19,519 nucleotides of DNA from Clostridiales bacterium UBA4706 (GTDB taxonomy: Bacteria > Bacillota > Clostridia > Oscillospirales > Oscillospiraceae), in contig DHKA01000078.1 of assembly GCA_002404605.1 (NCBI GenBank), positions 1 through 19,519 on the forward strand, given 5' to 3'. The notes beneath the pieces are model-generated. The model saw nothing but the letters and a program-made list of their open reading frames with translations. It did no database searches and was not told where the DNA came from. Below, one piece after another: positions 8,549 through 15,219 of this stretch. Within the stretch, counting starts at the first letter, position 1. Each line of letters begins with the position of its first letter. A program made the position numbers and the translations under genes.

Positions 8549-8576
8549 TTGACATTCGCCGGAAATTGGGTATAAT
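8549..8576 (+). promoter_or_regulatory. Promoter for tRNA-Gln
   Basis: A perfect -35 TTGACA (8549-8554) and a perfect -10 TATAAT (8571-8576) with a 16-bp spacer place transcription start about 10 bases before the mature tRNA 5' end. This is typical of a strong stable-RNA promoter. Confidence 0.85.
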
Positions 8577-8596
8577 AACCCTTGCGTTTGCGATAT

Positions 8597-8670
8597 AGCG
8601 GGATTGTGTAAAGGTAGCACAGCGGACTCTGACTCCGTATGTGAGGGTTCGAATCCTTCTCCCGCTGCCA
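8597..8670 (+). tRNA. tRNA-Gln (anticodon CUG)
   Basis: A complete cloverleaf can be folded by hand. The acceptor stem is AGCGGGA (8597-8603) with TCCCGCT (8660-8666). The D stem is GTGT with GCAC. The anticodon stem is GCGGA (8622-8626) with TCCGT (8634-8638), and its loop CTCTGAC gives anticodon CTG (8629-8631). The T arm carries TTCGAAT. The discriminator is G, and CCA is encoded at 8668-8670. It reads CAG codons. The gene has its own promoter and terminator. Its 3' flank is a typical integration site, and a tyrosine recombinase fragment lies 136 bp away. Confidence 0.95.
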
Positions 8671-8673
8671 GCG

Positions 8674-8713
8674 AAAAACCCTGTAATCTCAATGGTTACA
8701 GGGTTTTTGTTTT
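8674..8713 (+). terminator. Rho-independent terminator of tRNA-Gln
   Basis: AAAAACCCTGTAA (8674-8686) pairs perfectly with TTACAGGGTTTTT (8696-8708) around a 9-base loop and is followed by a GTTTTG tract. The stem starts four bases after the CCA end. Confidence 0.9.
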
Positions 8714-8767
8714 GTCCAAAATGGGCTGTTTTCCCTTATTTTTTCCCTTACCAGCTTTTTATAACGC

Positions 8768-8798
8768 AAAAGGACGAGGTTCACCCCCGTCCTTTTTT
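8768..8798. terminator. Bidirectional hairpin terminator between tRNA-Gln and the recombinase remnant
   Basis: GGACG (8772-8776) pairs with CGTCC (8788-8792). It has AAAA on the left and TTTTTT on the right, so it can act on either strand. It sits just beyond the stop codon of the minus-strand chimeric frame and probably was the terminator of the recombinase gene from which that frame derives. Confidence 0.6.
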
Positions 8799-8805
8799 CA
8801 TGTTC

Positions 8806-9357
8806 TTATGCCTCTTTGATGCTGTTTATGAACGTCTGCATGCGTCCGGCGCTCTCTTCCTTCATGCGCTCAGAGACGTGGCCGTACACGTCCAGCGTGA
8901 AAGCCGCCGTTGCATGCACATTGCCTGGCAGTCGGTTTGCCAGCATGCAGAGAAACGCGCTCGCGCGCCGGTCGGTCAGAAGATGGAAATCGTCAATAAA
9001 AATATAGCAGGGCGTCTCCCCGCCAAGCTTATGGCAGAGATCGTCCGCCAACATCGCGCCGCCGAACGGGTCCGCGGGACAGGCGTACTGACGCAGAAAC
9101 GCAAACCCGGCGCGGGCAAAGGCTTCCTGTACGCTCTTCCAGAAGATCACGAGGTTGTCGGAATACACGCTGATGCGGATGATCTTCGCTGTCTCCGTTC
9201 TCGCCCGCTCCTTGAGATACCAGTTTATCGCCGTGGTTTTCCCATAGCCCATGGGCGCGACCACCGTAGTCATGGCGCAGCGGGAGATCGGCCGCAGGCT
9301 CTCCTGCAGCCGTTCCGATATATAAACGGTGTTCAAATTCCATTTCGGCTTTGGCAT
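8806..9357 (-). pseudogene. Chimeric remnant: LuxR/MalT-type STAND ATPase start fused to a tyrosine recombinase tail
   Basis: This 183-residue frame joins two unrelated families. Residues 1-148 look like the start of a LuxR/MalT-type STAND regulator: TTVVAPMGYGKTTAINWYL with a Walker A GYGKT at 37-41, and CYIFIDDFHLLTDRRASAFL with a Walker B aspartate pair D122-D123, followed by the NRLPGNVH segment that normally leads into a VSR-type strand. From residue 149 the sequence turns into the extreme C-terminus of a tyrosine site-specific recombinase, ATAAFTLDVYGHVSERMKEE, with the nucleophile-type tyrosine Y158, ending FINSIKEA. Full LuxR/MalT regulators have about 800 residues with a C-terminal HTH; here the rest of the ATPase, the sensor repeats and the HTH are gone, as are the recombinase catalytic Arg-Lys-His residues. 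It still has a good ribosome binding site (GGAGGGG) and promoter, so a short ATP-binding protein may be made. I infer a deletion that fused two genes of a former tRNA-linked element. Confidence 0.75.
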
Positions 9358-9419
9358 GTTTCCCCTCCGATACGCTCCGGCAGTACTGCGCGTCCGTCCG
9401 GATGGCGTCCCGCTCTTTT

Positions 9420-9448
9420 ATTATACTTCATTTATACATCCGTGTAAA
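9420..9448 (-). promoter_or_regulatory. Promoter for the chimeric STAND/recombinase frame
   Basis: A minus-strand -35 TTTACA (9443-9448) and a perfect -10 TATAAT (9420-9425) with a 17-bp spacer lie about 63 bp upstream of the start at 9357. TTTATACA (9431-9438) and TGTATAAA (9464-9471) form an 8-bp inverted repeat that overlaps this promoter and could be an operator. Confidence 0.65.
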
Positions 9449-9565
9449 ACCTTTTCAAGCGCCTGTATAAAGTCTTGCCGAGTCGAGAAATAGCGCCTAT
9501 CGTTTCCTGTGAAGTGATTATTTATGTCGATTTGCGGCATAAAAACTTTAGCTCAGGTGATATCT

Positions 9566-10018
9566 ATGCGCAAGGGCAAGTCTCCGAAGTATGTGTTTCT
9601 TGCCGCATGTTTGCAGCTCCAGACCGCACAGGAATATCTTGTGCTTCTCAAGGCAGTCCGCGGCCCCTACGCTGCCGTGGTCCGGCAGAATTTTTCCGCG
9701 GCGCTCGCCGGTCTATACGGCGGCGCCGGACACCGCAGGGAGAAGGGCTGTCTGGAAGCGCTCCGGGAGCGGTGCGCAAAACTTCCGGGCTTTTCCGGAA
9801 ACGAAGGCGCGCAGCCGCTGGAGGAGATCGGCGAACTCTGCCGCCGCTGCGGGGCGTTTTTGGCAAAAGCTCCGCCTCTCGGCGCCGTTTCGCTATTGGA
9901 GGCGGAGCAGCTTATCACGGACACCGAAGCCGTGCTCCGCGAGATCGAGACCCGGCTCTTTGCCGCGTCGGGCTCGCAGAACAGTCTCTGCCATTTTATG
10001 GAGCAATGCAGCCGCTGA
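9566..10018 (+). CDS. Hypothetical protein, 150 residues
   Basis: I do not recognise this protein. It begins MRKGKSPKYVFLAACLQLQT and is predicted by eye to be largely alpha-helical, with leucine- and alanine-rich stretches (residues 8-55 and 95-140), several scattered cysteines and no transmembrane or signal segment. The ATG at 9566 is preferred over an in-frame ATG at 9524 because AGGTGAT lies at a good distance before it. It is transcribed away from the LuxR/recombinase remnant, with about 210 bp between the two starts, and is closed by a strong terminator. Its base composition and third-position G/C are like those of the neighbouring chromosome. It could be an accessory partner of the lost regulator, but nothing in the sequence proves that. 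Confidence 0.6.
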   Translation: MRKGKSPKYVFLAACLQLQTAQEYLVLLKAVRGPYAAVVRQNFSAALAGLYGGAGHRREKGCLEALRERCAKLPGFSGNEGAQPLEEIGELCRRCGAFLAKAPPLGAVSLLEAEQLITDTEAVLREIETRLFAASGSQNSLCHFMEQCSR

Positions 10019-10050
10019 GCCCTGCTCCCCCATATGCCTCGTTATAATAG

Positions 10051-10093
10051 AAGATCCCGCGGAAGTATCTTTCTGCGGGATCTTGTTTTATTT
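10051..10093. terminator. Bidirectional terminator between convergent genes
   Basis: AAGATCCCGC (10051-10060) pairs perfectly with GCGGGATCTT (10075-10084), followed by GTTTTATTTT on the plus strand and by TTCTATTATAA on the minus strand. It separates the hypothetical gene ending at 10018 from the convergent metallo-beta-lactamase-fold gene ending at 10133. Confidence 0.88.
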
Positions 10094-10132
10094 TCCCTTG
10101 TCAAACGTCCGTTTTCGGCGAGGAGGCTGTCT

Positions 10133-10759
10133 TTATAAGCGCGGCACGATAACGCCGCGCGGCGCTTCCGCCGTGAGCGTGAACGAATCGGTTTCGAGAT
10201 AATGCACATCCTCCGCGGCAAAAAGCGCGGTAAACGCATCGAGCGTGCCGATCTCGTCAAAGCCGAAGCCCTCGCCGCGGTAGTGCATCGGCACGATACA
10301 GCGCGGCGCGATCCTCTCCGCGATGGTGAAGGCTTCCGGCGCATCCACCGTATAGTACCCGCCGATGGGCAGAAGCAGAGCGTCGCACCCGTGCAGCGCG
10401 GCAAGGGTGCTCTCTTCCGGCATACAGCCGGTGTCGCCCATGTGGGCAACGCGCAGCGAGCCGAAGCAAAACTGTCGGATCGTGTTCATCCCGCGGCGCG
10501 CGCCGCCGTGGTGGTCGTGCGGCACGGCAAATTCCTGCACGGAAAAATCGGGCGGTGCTTTCTCCCGGGTCTGCTTCACGCACGCCGCGGCGCTGTGGTC
10601 GCCGTGGCTATGCGAGCAGTATACGGCGCCGGCGCTCATGCGAAGCGGCGCAAGGCCGGGAACATACCCGTCCTCATAGGGGTCGGTCACGATGGAATAC
10701 TCCCGATATTCCATGCGGAAGCACGAGTGGCCGAGCCATTGGATCTTCACTTCATTCAT
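10133..10759 (-). CDS. MBL-fold metallo-hydrolase (UPF0173/UlaG-like)
   Basis: This 208-residue protein has a metallo-beta-lactamase fold. The N-terminus MNEVKIQWLGHSCFRMEYRE matches the WLGHSCF opening of the UlaG/UPF0173-type branch. The metal ligands are visible as SHSHGDH (H50, H52, D54, H55), HMGDTG (D109) and VPMHY (H159). Family members are zinc- or manganese-dependent hydrolases with varied, often unknown substrates. The ATG at 10757-10759 has an AAAGGAG ribosome binding site inside the end of cca and overlaps the cca stop by 8 bp, so it is translationally coupled to cca. A longer frame upstream lies entirely within cca and is rejected. A tRNA- or RNA-related role is a guess from the coupling alone. 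Confidence 0.85.
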   Translation of the reverse strand: MNEVKIQWLGHSCFRMEYREYSIVTDPYEDGYVPGLAPLRMSAGAVYCSHSHGDHSAAACVKQTREKAPPDFSVQEFAVPHDHHGGARRGMNTIRQFCFGSLRVAHMGDTGCMPEESTLAALHGCDALLLPIGGYYTVDAPEAFTIAERIAPRCIVPMHYRGEGFGFDEIGTLDAFTALFAAEDVHYLETDSFTLTAEAPRGVIVPRL

Positions 10760-12095
10760 GCGTCTGCATCTCCTTTCGCGCCGCGGCGAGCAGCGCCCCC
10801 TTTTCGTTCGGCACCGCTTCGTCCAATACAAGATCTAGCAGCCGGGAAAGCGTATCCCCCACTGCCGAGCCCGGCTTCATGCCGAGCGCCAGAAGATCGT
10901 TCCCGCTCACGGCGAGGTCTTTGACGTGCAGGCAGCCCCGCTCGGCGGTGATCTCATTTATAATACGCTCGTCCTCGTCGGCGAGCGCAGTCAGCCGCGC
11001 GGCGGCTTCGGGCGCGTGCGCCGCGGCGTCCGCGCGGCGGACGAGCAGCAGATCGCGCATACTCTTCTCCCCGATCTTTGCCAGCAGGCGGCGCAGATCC
11101 TTTTTCCCGTGGCCGGTGCGCATTTCGTGGTTTTCCACGAGCGTGAGCACCCGCTCGCGCGCAGCGTTGTCACAGCGAAGTCGCCGCAGCGCCGCATCCG
11201 CGATGCGCGCACTTGCCGCCGGATGACCGGGGAAGCGGCCGAATCCCGCCTGCGCGTCATACCGGAACGTCTCCGGCTTGCCGCTGTCGTGAAAGAGCAT
11301 CGTGAGCCGGAGAACGCTCTCGGGTGCGATCGCGTCCACGGCGTGCGCCGTGTGGCCCCACACATCCCAGCAGTGGTTCTGCGGGCGGCGCGTATCAAAG
11401 CCCCGCATCGGCGCAAGCTCCGGGAGAAACACGAAGAACACCTCCGGGAAGTCGAGCAGCATCTCCCCCGCGCCGCGCGCGCAGAGGATGCCCTTGAGCT
11501 CCGAGAAAATACGCTCAGGGGAAATATTGTGCAGCAGCGCGCTGTTTTCCCGCAGCGCCGCGGCGGTCTTCTCCTCGATGGTCAGACCAAACCGCGCCGC
11601 GAAGCGCAGCGCGCGCAATATGCGCAGCGCGTCCTCCCGGAAGCGCTCGCCGGGATCGCCGACGCATCGGAGGACGCCGTTTTTGAGATCCTCCCGCCCG
11701 CCGAAATCGTCCCGCAGACCGCGTTTCGGACTATAAGCCATGGCGTTCACCGTGAAATCGCGCCGCGCGAGATCGGCGTGGATGTCGCGCACAAACGAAA
11801 CACGGTCCGGATGGCGGCAGTCGGAGTAGCCGCTCTCGGTGCGGAACGTCGTGATCTCGAGAGGGCCGGACGGCGCAAGCAGCGTGAGCGTGCCGTGCTT
11901 CAGCCCGGTCTCGATCACGCGCTCTCCGGCAAAGACCTTTTTCATTGCCTCCGGTGGCGCGGCGGTGCAGAGATCCCAGTCGTGCGGCTCAATGCCGAGC
12001 AAGGAATCGCGCACGCACCCGCCCACGGCGTAGCTCTCCCACCCGGCGCTCTCCAGCTTTTCCAGTGCACGCTCGACGTCTTCCGGCAGTCTCAT
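10752..12095 (-). CDS. cca: CCA tRNA nucleotidyltransferase
   Basis: This 447-residue enzyme adds or repairs the 3' CCA end of tRNAs using CTP and ATP without a nucleic acid template. The class II nucleotidyltransferase head shows YAVGGCVRDSLLG and HDWDLCT (metal-binding D39 and D41), then ARRDFTVNAMAY (from 110) and the ERFREDALRILRALRFAARF nucleotide-recognition block (150-169). A C-terminal HD domain is indicated by H248, H251 and LFHDSGKPE (H269, D270), as in Firmicute CCA enzymes with possible phosphatase activity. The start is the ATG at 12093-12095 after GGGAGGGA; an in-frame extension further upstream lacks conservation and runs across the promoter. It is co-transcribed with the MBL-fold gene. 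Confidence 0.94.
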   Translation of the reverse strand: MRLPEDVERALEKLESAGWESYAVGGCVRDSLLGIEPHDWDLCTAAPPEAMKKVFAGERVIETGLKHGTLTLLAPSGPLEITTFRTESGYSDCRHPDRVSFVRDIHADLARRDFTVNAMAYSPKRGLRDDFGGREDLKNGVLRCVGDPGERFREDALRILRALRFAARFGLTIEEKTAAALRENSALLHNISPERIFSELKGILCARGAGEMLLDFPEVFFVFLPELAPMRGFDTRRPQNHCWDVWGHTAHAVDAIAPESVLRLTMLFHDSGKPETFRYDAQAGFGRFPGHPAASARIADAALRRLRCDNAARERVLTLVENHEMRTGHGKKDLRRLLAKIGEKSMRDLLLVRRADAAAHAPEAAARLTALADEDERIINEITAERGCLHVKDLAVSGNDLLALGMKPGSAVGDTLSRLLDLVLDEAVPNEKGALLAAARKEMQTHE

Positions 12096-12123
12096 CGCAG
12101 TCCCTCCCTTTCCTTTTGATGCC

Positions 12124-12152
12124 AGTATACCACACGCCGCGCCCCGCCGAAA
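12124..12152 (-). promoter_or_regulatory. Putative promoter for cca
   Basis: A minus-strand -10 TATACT (12124-12129) lies 17 bp from a weak -35 TTTCGG (12147-12152), about 30 bp upstream of the cca start. Confidence 0.5.
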
Positions 12153-12162
12153 GCCCCCGGCG

Positions 12163-12191
12163 TTGACGCGCGGCAAAAAATCGGGTATATT
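12163..12191 (+). promoter_or_regulatory. Promoter for the M15 peptidase gene
   Basis: A plus-strand -35 TTGACG (12163-12168) and -10 TATATT (12186-12191) with a 17-bp spacer lie 35 bp before the start codon. The promoter is divergent from that of cca. Confidence 0.7.
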
Positions 12192-12226
12192 GCTCATATA
12201 TTCTTTTTAAATGAAAGGCTCTGCCT

Positions 12227-13945
12227 ATGAAAAAACGAGGCATCCGCGCTCTTGCCGCGGCGCTGCTCGCGGCGCTCCTTCTCGGCGCGCTCCCGGCGCT
12301 CGCCGCCGACGGGGAGGACAGCACAGAGGAAAACAGCACGATCGACTTTCTCTCCTACGAGGAAGCGGTGACGTATTTTGATTTCGACACCGCTGCAAGC
12401 AACTGGTGCACCAATTTCGGCATGGATCCCTCCACATCGCTCGAGGAAGCGAAAGCCGCCATTCTCCACGGCACGGACCGCGAGCTCGTCATCCGGCTCG
12501 CCACGTTCGCGCGCGATGCTGGCTACGGCGACGAAAAGCTCGTCGTGACGAACGCTTTCCGTCCGGCGTGCTATCAGGAGGTCATCGGTCTGCACGACTC
12601 AAACGCCAACACCGGCCCCTTCCGCCGTGCGCTGCTCTGGAACGGGCGGAGCGTCACGAATTTCTGGTGGGACGCCGAGACCGCCCCCGGCTGGCCGGAG
12701 GACTATGCCATCGACCTTTCCGCCTACGACATCCAGACGCTCGATCTGCGCTACTACTACCGCGCCGCGCTGCGGCTGTGGGACAACACCTGGGTGAACG
12801 GCTACTATGCCCGCCCCGGATGCAGCGGTCACAACTCCGGCAACGCGATGGACATATCGAACTACTGGCTCGGCGCGAATTTCAAAACGAGCTACACCAA
12901 CCCCAAGACCGGCGTCGTGTACCACATGGCGGACTACGGGCTTTATAAGCCGCTCCAGCCCTCGGCGACGACCGCGGGCGAAACGTGGCACATCACGTCC
13001 TCGCAGGAGGTGCTTGCGCTCGCCAATTACGACAACGCCCTTCTCTCCGGCTACGAGATCGTGTACGCGCTCTATTATAACCCGTCGCTGCGCGGCTGGT
13101 CGATGGCGGACGGGCGCGGGGTGTACATCGGCGCGGGCGTCACGGTATTGCAGATCGAGCTCTGCCGCCGCGGGCTGCTCGAGGAAAAATACATCACCGG
13201 CTACTTCTGCTCCAAGACCGACGAGGCCGTGCGCGCCTTCCAGTCGCAGCAGGGGCTCGTGGCGGACGGCATCGCGGGCAGCGGCACGGTCAATGCATTG
13301 CTCAGTGAAGAGCCGCGCACCGGCGACACGGCCGCGCCCGAGCTGACGGCTTCGACCATCGGTGCGGCGACCTCCAAAGGCTTCTCGCTCTTCCTCTCCG
13401 GCACGGACGAGAAGGGGCTCAACGCTTTCCGCGTCGATACGCGCGGCGAGGGCGACGACGTTTGGGTCACGCGCTACTACAACGCTCCCGTCTCCGGCTC
13501 AGGCACGCTCGACGTGGACATCTGGCGGCAGGGAAATTACGAGGTGCGCGCCGCCGCGTGCGACACCGACGGCAACGAAAGCCCGCTCGCCGATATCGGC
13601 ACGGTGTTCATCGATACGACGAGTCCCGTCATCCGCTCGCTCACGATCACCGACATCACCGAGACCGGCTTCTCGCTGCACTACCGCGTCACCGATAACG
13701 GCACGCTCGCGGGGCTGACCGTCACGCTCACGTCGGATACAGGGGAAACGCGCAGCACCTTCCTCGTCACCGACGGCGAGAGCGACTACCCGTGGTCGGC
13801 GGAGGGGCTGACCGAGGGCGTATGGACGGTCTCCGTCACGGCTTCCGACGCCGCCGGAAATGAGAGCCGCTACACGTTCGACTGGAAATATACCGCCGGG
13901 ACCGCGCGGCCCGGTCTCACCGTCGCCCGCCTCGGCACGCCGTAA
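12227..13945 (+). CDS. Secreted M15-family D-Ala-D-Ala carboxypeptidase with peptidoglycan-binding and Ig-like domains
   Basis: This 572-residue exported cell-wall enzyme starts with a signal peptide (KKR charge, hydrophobic residues 8-22, probable cleavage after ALAA near residue 27). The catalytic region carries the M15/VanY zinc motif SGHNSGNAMDI (H202, D209) and a second ligand motif ETWHITS (H255). A peptidoglycan-binding-type-1 domain follows at about 298-360 (VTVLQIELCRRGLL, VRAFQSQQGLVADGIAGSGT). The remaining 200 residues hold two beta-rich Ig-like repeats starting near APELTAS and SPVIRSLTI, each ending in a D-x-x-GNES signature. There is no sortase motif or transmembrane tail, so wall attachment is probably non-covalent. 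It likely trims peptide stems of peptidoglycan. It lies directly upstream of sigG, where sigE is commonly found in Firmicutes. The AAAGG ribosome binding site is modest. Confidence 0.85.
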   Translation: MKKRGIRALAAALLAALLLGALPALAADGEDSTEENSTIDFLSYEEAVTYFDFDTAASNWCTNFGMDPSTSLEEAKAAILHGTDRELVIRLATFARDAGYGDEKLVVTNAFRPACYQEVIGLHDSNANTGPFRRALLWNGRSVTNFWWDAETAPGWPEDYAIDLSAYDIQTLDLRYYYRAALRLWDNTWVNGYYARPGCSGHNSGNAMDISNYWLGANFKTSYTNPKTGVVYHMADYGLYKPLQPSATTAGETWHITSSQEVLALANYDNALLSGYEIVYALYYNPSLRGWSMADGRGVYIGAGVTVLQIELCRRGLLEEKYITGYFCSKTDEAVRAFQSQQGLVADGIAGSGTVNALLSEEPRTGDTAAPELTASTIGAATSKGFSLFLSGTDEKGLNAFRVDTRGEGDDVWVTRYYNAPVSGSGTLDVDIWRQGNYEVRAAACDTDGNESPLADIGTVFIDTTSPVIRSLTITDITETGFSLHYRVTDNGTLAGLTVTLTSDTGETRSTFLVTDGESDYPWSAEGLTEGVWTVSVTASDAAGNESRYTFDWKYTAGTARPGLTVARLGTP

Positions 13946-13980
13946 CGCGAAGGTGTAAAAAGCCAAAAATGTATAAAACG

Positions 13981-14019
13981 ACCTCCTCTGCGGAAACACT
14001 AACGTTTGCCAGAGGAGGT
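13981..14019 (+). promoter_or_regulatory. Hairpin sequestering the sigG ribosome binding site
   Basis: ACCTCCTCTG (13981-13990) is the exact reverse complement of CAGAGGAGGT (14010-14019), which contains the only Shine-Dalgarno sequence of sigG. AAAC (13994-13997) and GTTT (14004-14007) extend the stem inward, leaving a 6-base loop. In the mRNA this would hide the ribosome binding site. The four-T run after it is too short for a convincing terminator. Confidence 0.7.
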
Positions 14020-14029
14020 TTTGCTGTAT

Positions 14030-14812
14030 ATGCAGGGAAAGGTAGAGATTTGCGGCGTCAACACCTCGAAGCTCGCCGTGCTCGACAGCGCCACCACGCG
14101 AAAATTGCTGCTGCGCGTCCGGCAGGGCGACAAATCCGCCCGCGAAGAGCTGATCGCGGGCAATCTGCGGCTCGTTTTGTCCGTCATCCAGCGCTTTTCC
14201 TCCCGCGGGGAGAACATCGACGATCTCTTTCAGGTCGGGTGCATCGGTCTCATCAAGGCCATCGACAACTTTGACGCCGAGGCGCACGACGTGCGCTTTT
14301 CCACCTACGGCGTGCCGATGATCGCCGGGGAGATCCGCCGGTATCTGCGCGACAACAGCGCCCTGCGCGTATCACGCAGCATGCGCGATACCGCGTACAA
14401 AATTTTGCAGGCGCGCGAAAAGCTCACCGCCGAGACCGGCCGCGAGCCGACCGAGGAGGAGATCGCCGCCGCGCTCGGCATCCCCCGGCAGGAGATCGCT
14501 ATCGCGCTCGACGCGATCAGCGACCCCGTGAGTCTCTCCGACCCGGTATTTTCCGACGGCAGCGAGAGTCTCACGGTCATGGATCAGGTGCGCGATTCGC
14601 GCAACACGGACGAGAGCTGGATCGAGTGCATGGCGCTCGACGACGCGATGCGCAGTCTGACCGGGCGGGAAAAGCGCATTCTCTCGCTGCGCTTTTATGA
14701 CGGCAAAACGCAGATGGAGGTCGCCTCGATGGTCGGCATATCGCAGGCGCAGGTCTCCCGGCTGGAGAAAAACGCCATCCGGCAGATCAAAAAGGCCATT
14801 TTCGTTTCATAG
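14030..14812 (+). CDS. sigG: RNA polymerase sporulation sigma factor SigG
   Basis: This is the late forespore sigma factor, 260 residues, the same length as its Bacillus counterpart. The N-terminus KVEICGVNTSKL is a SigG signature that separates it from SigF. Region 2 spans about 44-110, with DDLFQVGCIGLIKAIDNFD and FSTYGVPMIAGEIRRYLRD. Region 3 is about 120-165, and region 4 (about 205-255) has the helix-turn-helix TQMEVASMVGISQAQVSRLE. The start is the ATG at 14030, 11 bases after GGAGG (14014-14018); an in-frame TTG at 14021 is too close to it. I could not identify a SigF- or SigG-type promoter with confidence. The ribosome binding site is enclosed in a hairpin. Confidence 0.95.
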   Translation: MQGKVEICGVNTSKLAVLDSATTRKLLLRVRQGDKSAREELIAGNLRLVLSVIQRFSSRGENIDDLFQVGCIGLIKAIDNFDAEAHDVRFSTYGVPMIAGEIRRYLRDNSALRVSRSMRDTAYKILQAREKLTAETGREPTEEEIAAALGIPRQEIAIALDAISDPVSLSDPVFSDGSESLTVMDQVRDSRNTDESWIECMALDDAMRSLTGREKRILSLRFYDGKTQMEVASMVGISQAQVSRLEKNAIRQIKKAIFVS

Positions 14813-14846
14813 GCGCGGCGCTGTCCTGTCATAGGACAACGCCCCG

Positions 14847-14867
14847 CCCCCATAGGCTCTATGGGGG
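14847..14867 (+). promoter_or_regulatory. Hairpin enclosing the ylmC ribosome binding site
   Basis: CCCCCATAG (14847-14855) pairs perfectly with CTATGGGGG (14859-14867) around three bases. The GGGGGTGG that serves as Shine-Dalgarno sequence, nine bases before the ATG at 14877, is the 3' arm. A smaller stem, TGTCCT (14822-14827) with AGGACA (14833-14838), lies just upstream. There is no T-tract, so this is not an intrinsic terminator. Confidence 0.6.
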
Positions 14868-14876
14868 TGGTACATC

Positions 14877-15155
14877 ATGGAGGTACGGCTTACCGAGCTG
14901 CGCTACCGCGAGGTCATCAACATTTCCGACGGCACGCGCCTCGGCTTTGTGAGCGACGCGATCCTCGATCTTACGTCGGGGCGGGTGCTGGCGCTCATCG
15001 TGCCGGGACCGGCGCGGTTTTTCGGGCTGTTCGGCCGCGAGAGCGATTATATTCTCCCGTGGGAATCCATTGCCCGCATCGGCGGGGACATCGTTCTCAT
15101 CGAGGGCGCCGCGGAGATCCGGCGCGACAGCAAGAGAAAGAGAAGCTATTTTTGA
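14877..15155 (+). CDS. ylmC: YlmC/YmxH-family sporulation protein (PRC-barrel)
   Basis: This 92-residue protein with a PRC-barrel fold starts MEVRLTELRYREVINISDGT. It continues with RLGFVSDAILDLTSGRVLALIVPG and ends with an LPWESIARIGGDIVLIE strand pair and a basic tail. These match the YlmC/YmxH family, which commonly lies just downstream of sigG in spore formers. The molecular role is unknown; PRC-barrels elsewhere bind RNA or other proteins. The gene follows sigG by 64 bases and is likely expressed in the same forespore transcript. Its ribosome binding site lies in a stable hairpin, suggesting controlled translation. Confidence 0.88.
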   Translation: MEVRLTELRYREVINISDGTRLGFVSDAILDLTSGRVLALIVPGPARFFGLFGRESDYILPWESIARIGGDIVLIEGAAEIRRDSKRKRSYF

Positions 15156-15170
15156 CATTTTCACAGCAAA

Positions 15171-15211
15171 AAAGTGCTCCCCGGCGGCAAACCGTGGGGG
15201 GCGCTCTTTCT
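15171..15211. terminator. Terminator between convergent ylmC and tetR-type gene
   Basis: AGTGCTCCCC (15173-15182) pairs, with two mismatches, with GGGGCGCTCT (about 15198-15207), with AAAAAA on the left and TTTC on the right. The A-rich left flank makes it a good terminator for the minus-strand regulator and a weaker one for ylmC. Confidence 0.6.
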
Positions 15212-15219
15212 GCGTCTCT

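Noticed and set aside
8641..9447. A 268-codon plus-strand open frame starting inside tRNA-Gln
   Set aside because: It begins within the tRNA, crosses two terminators and is antisense to the frame with Walker motifs; no ribosome binding site.
10926..12119. A 397-codon plus-strand open frame antisense to cca
   Set aside because: cca motifs on the minus strand are unmistakable, and the antisense product is rich in arginine and alanine without any motif.
13981..14022. The sigG hairpin as an intrinsic terminator of the M15 peptidase gene
   Set aside because: Only four T residues follow, and the 3' arm is the sole ribosome binding site of sigG. A weak double role cannot be excluded.
14006..14030. 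Earlier starts for sigG at 14006 or TTG 14021
   Set aside because: The first precedes the ribosome binding site and the second is two bases from it; the ATG at 14030 gives the conserved SigG N-terminus and the standard 260-residue length.
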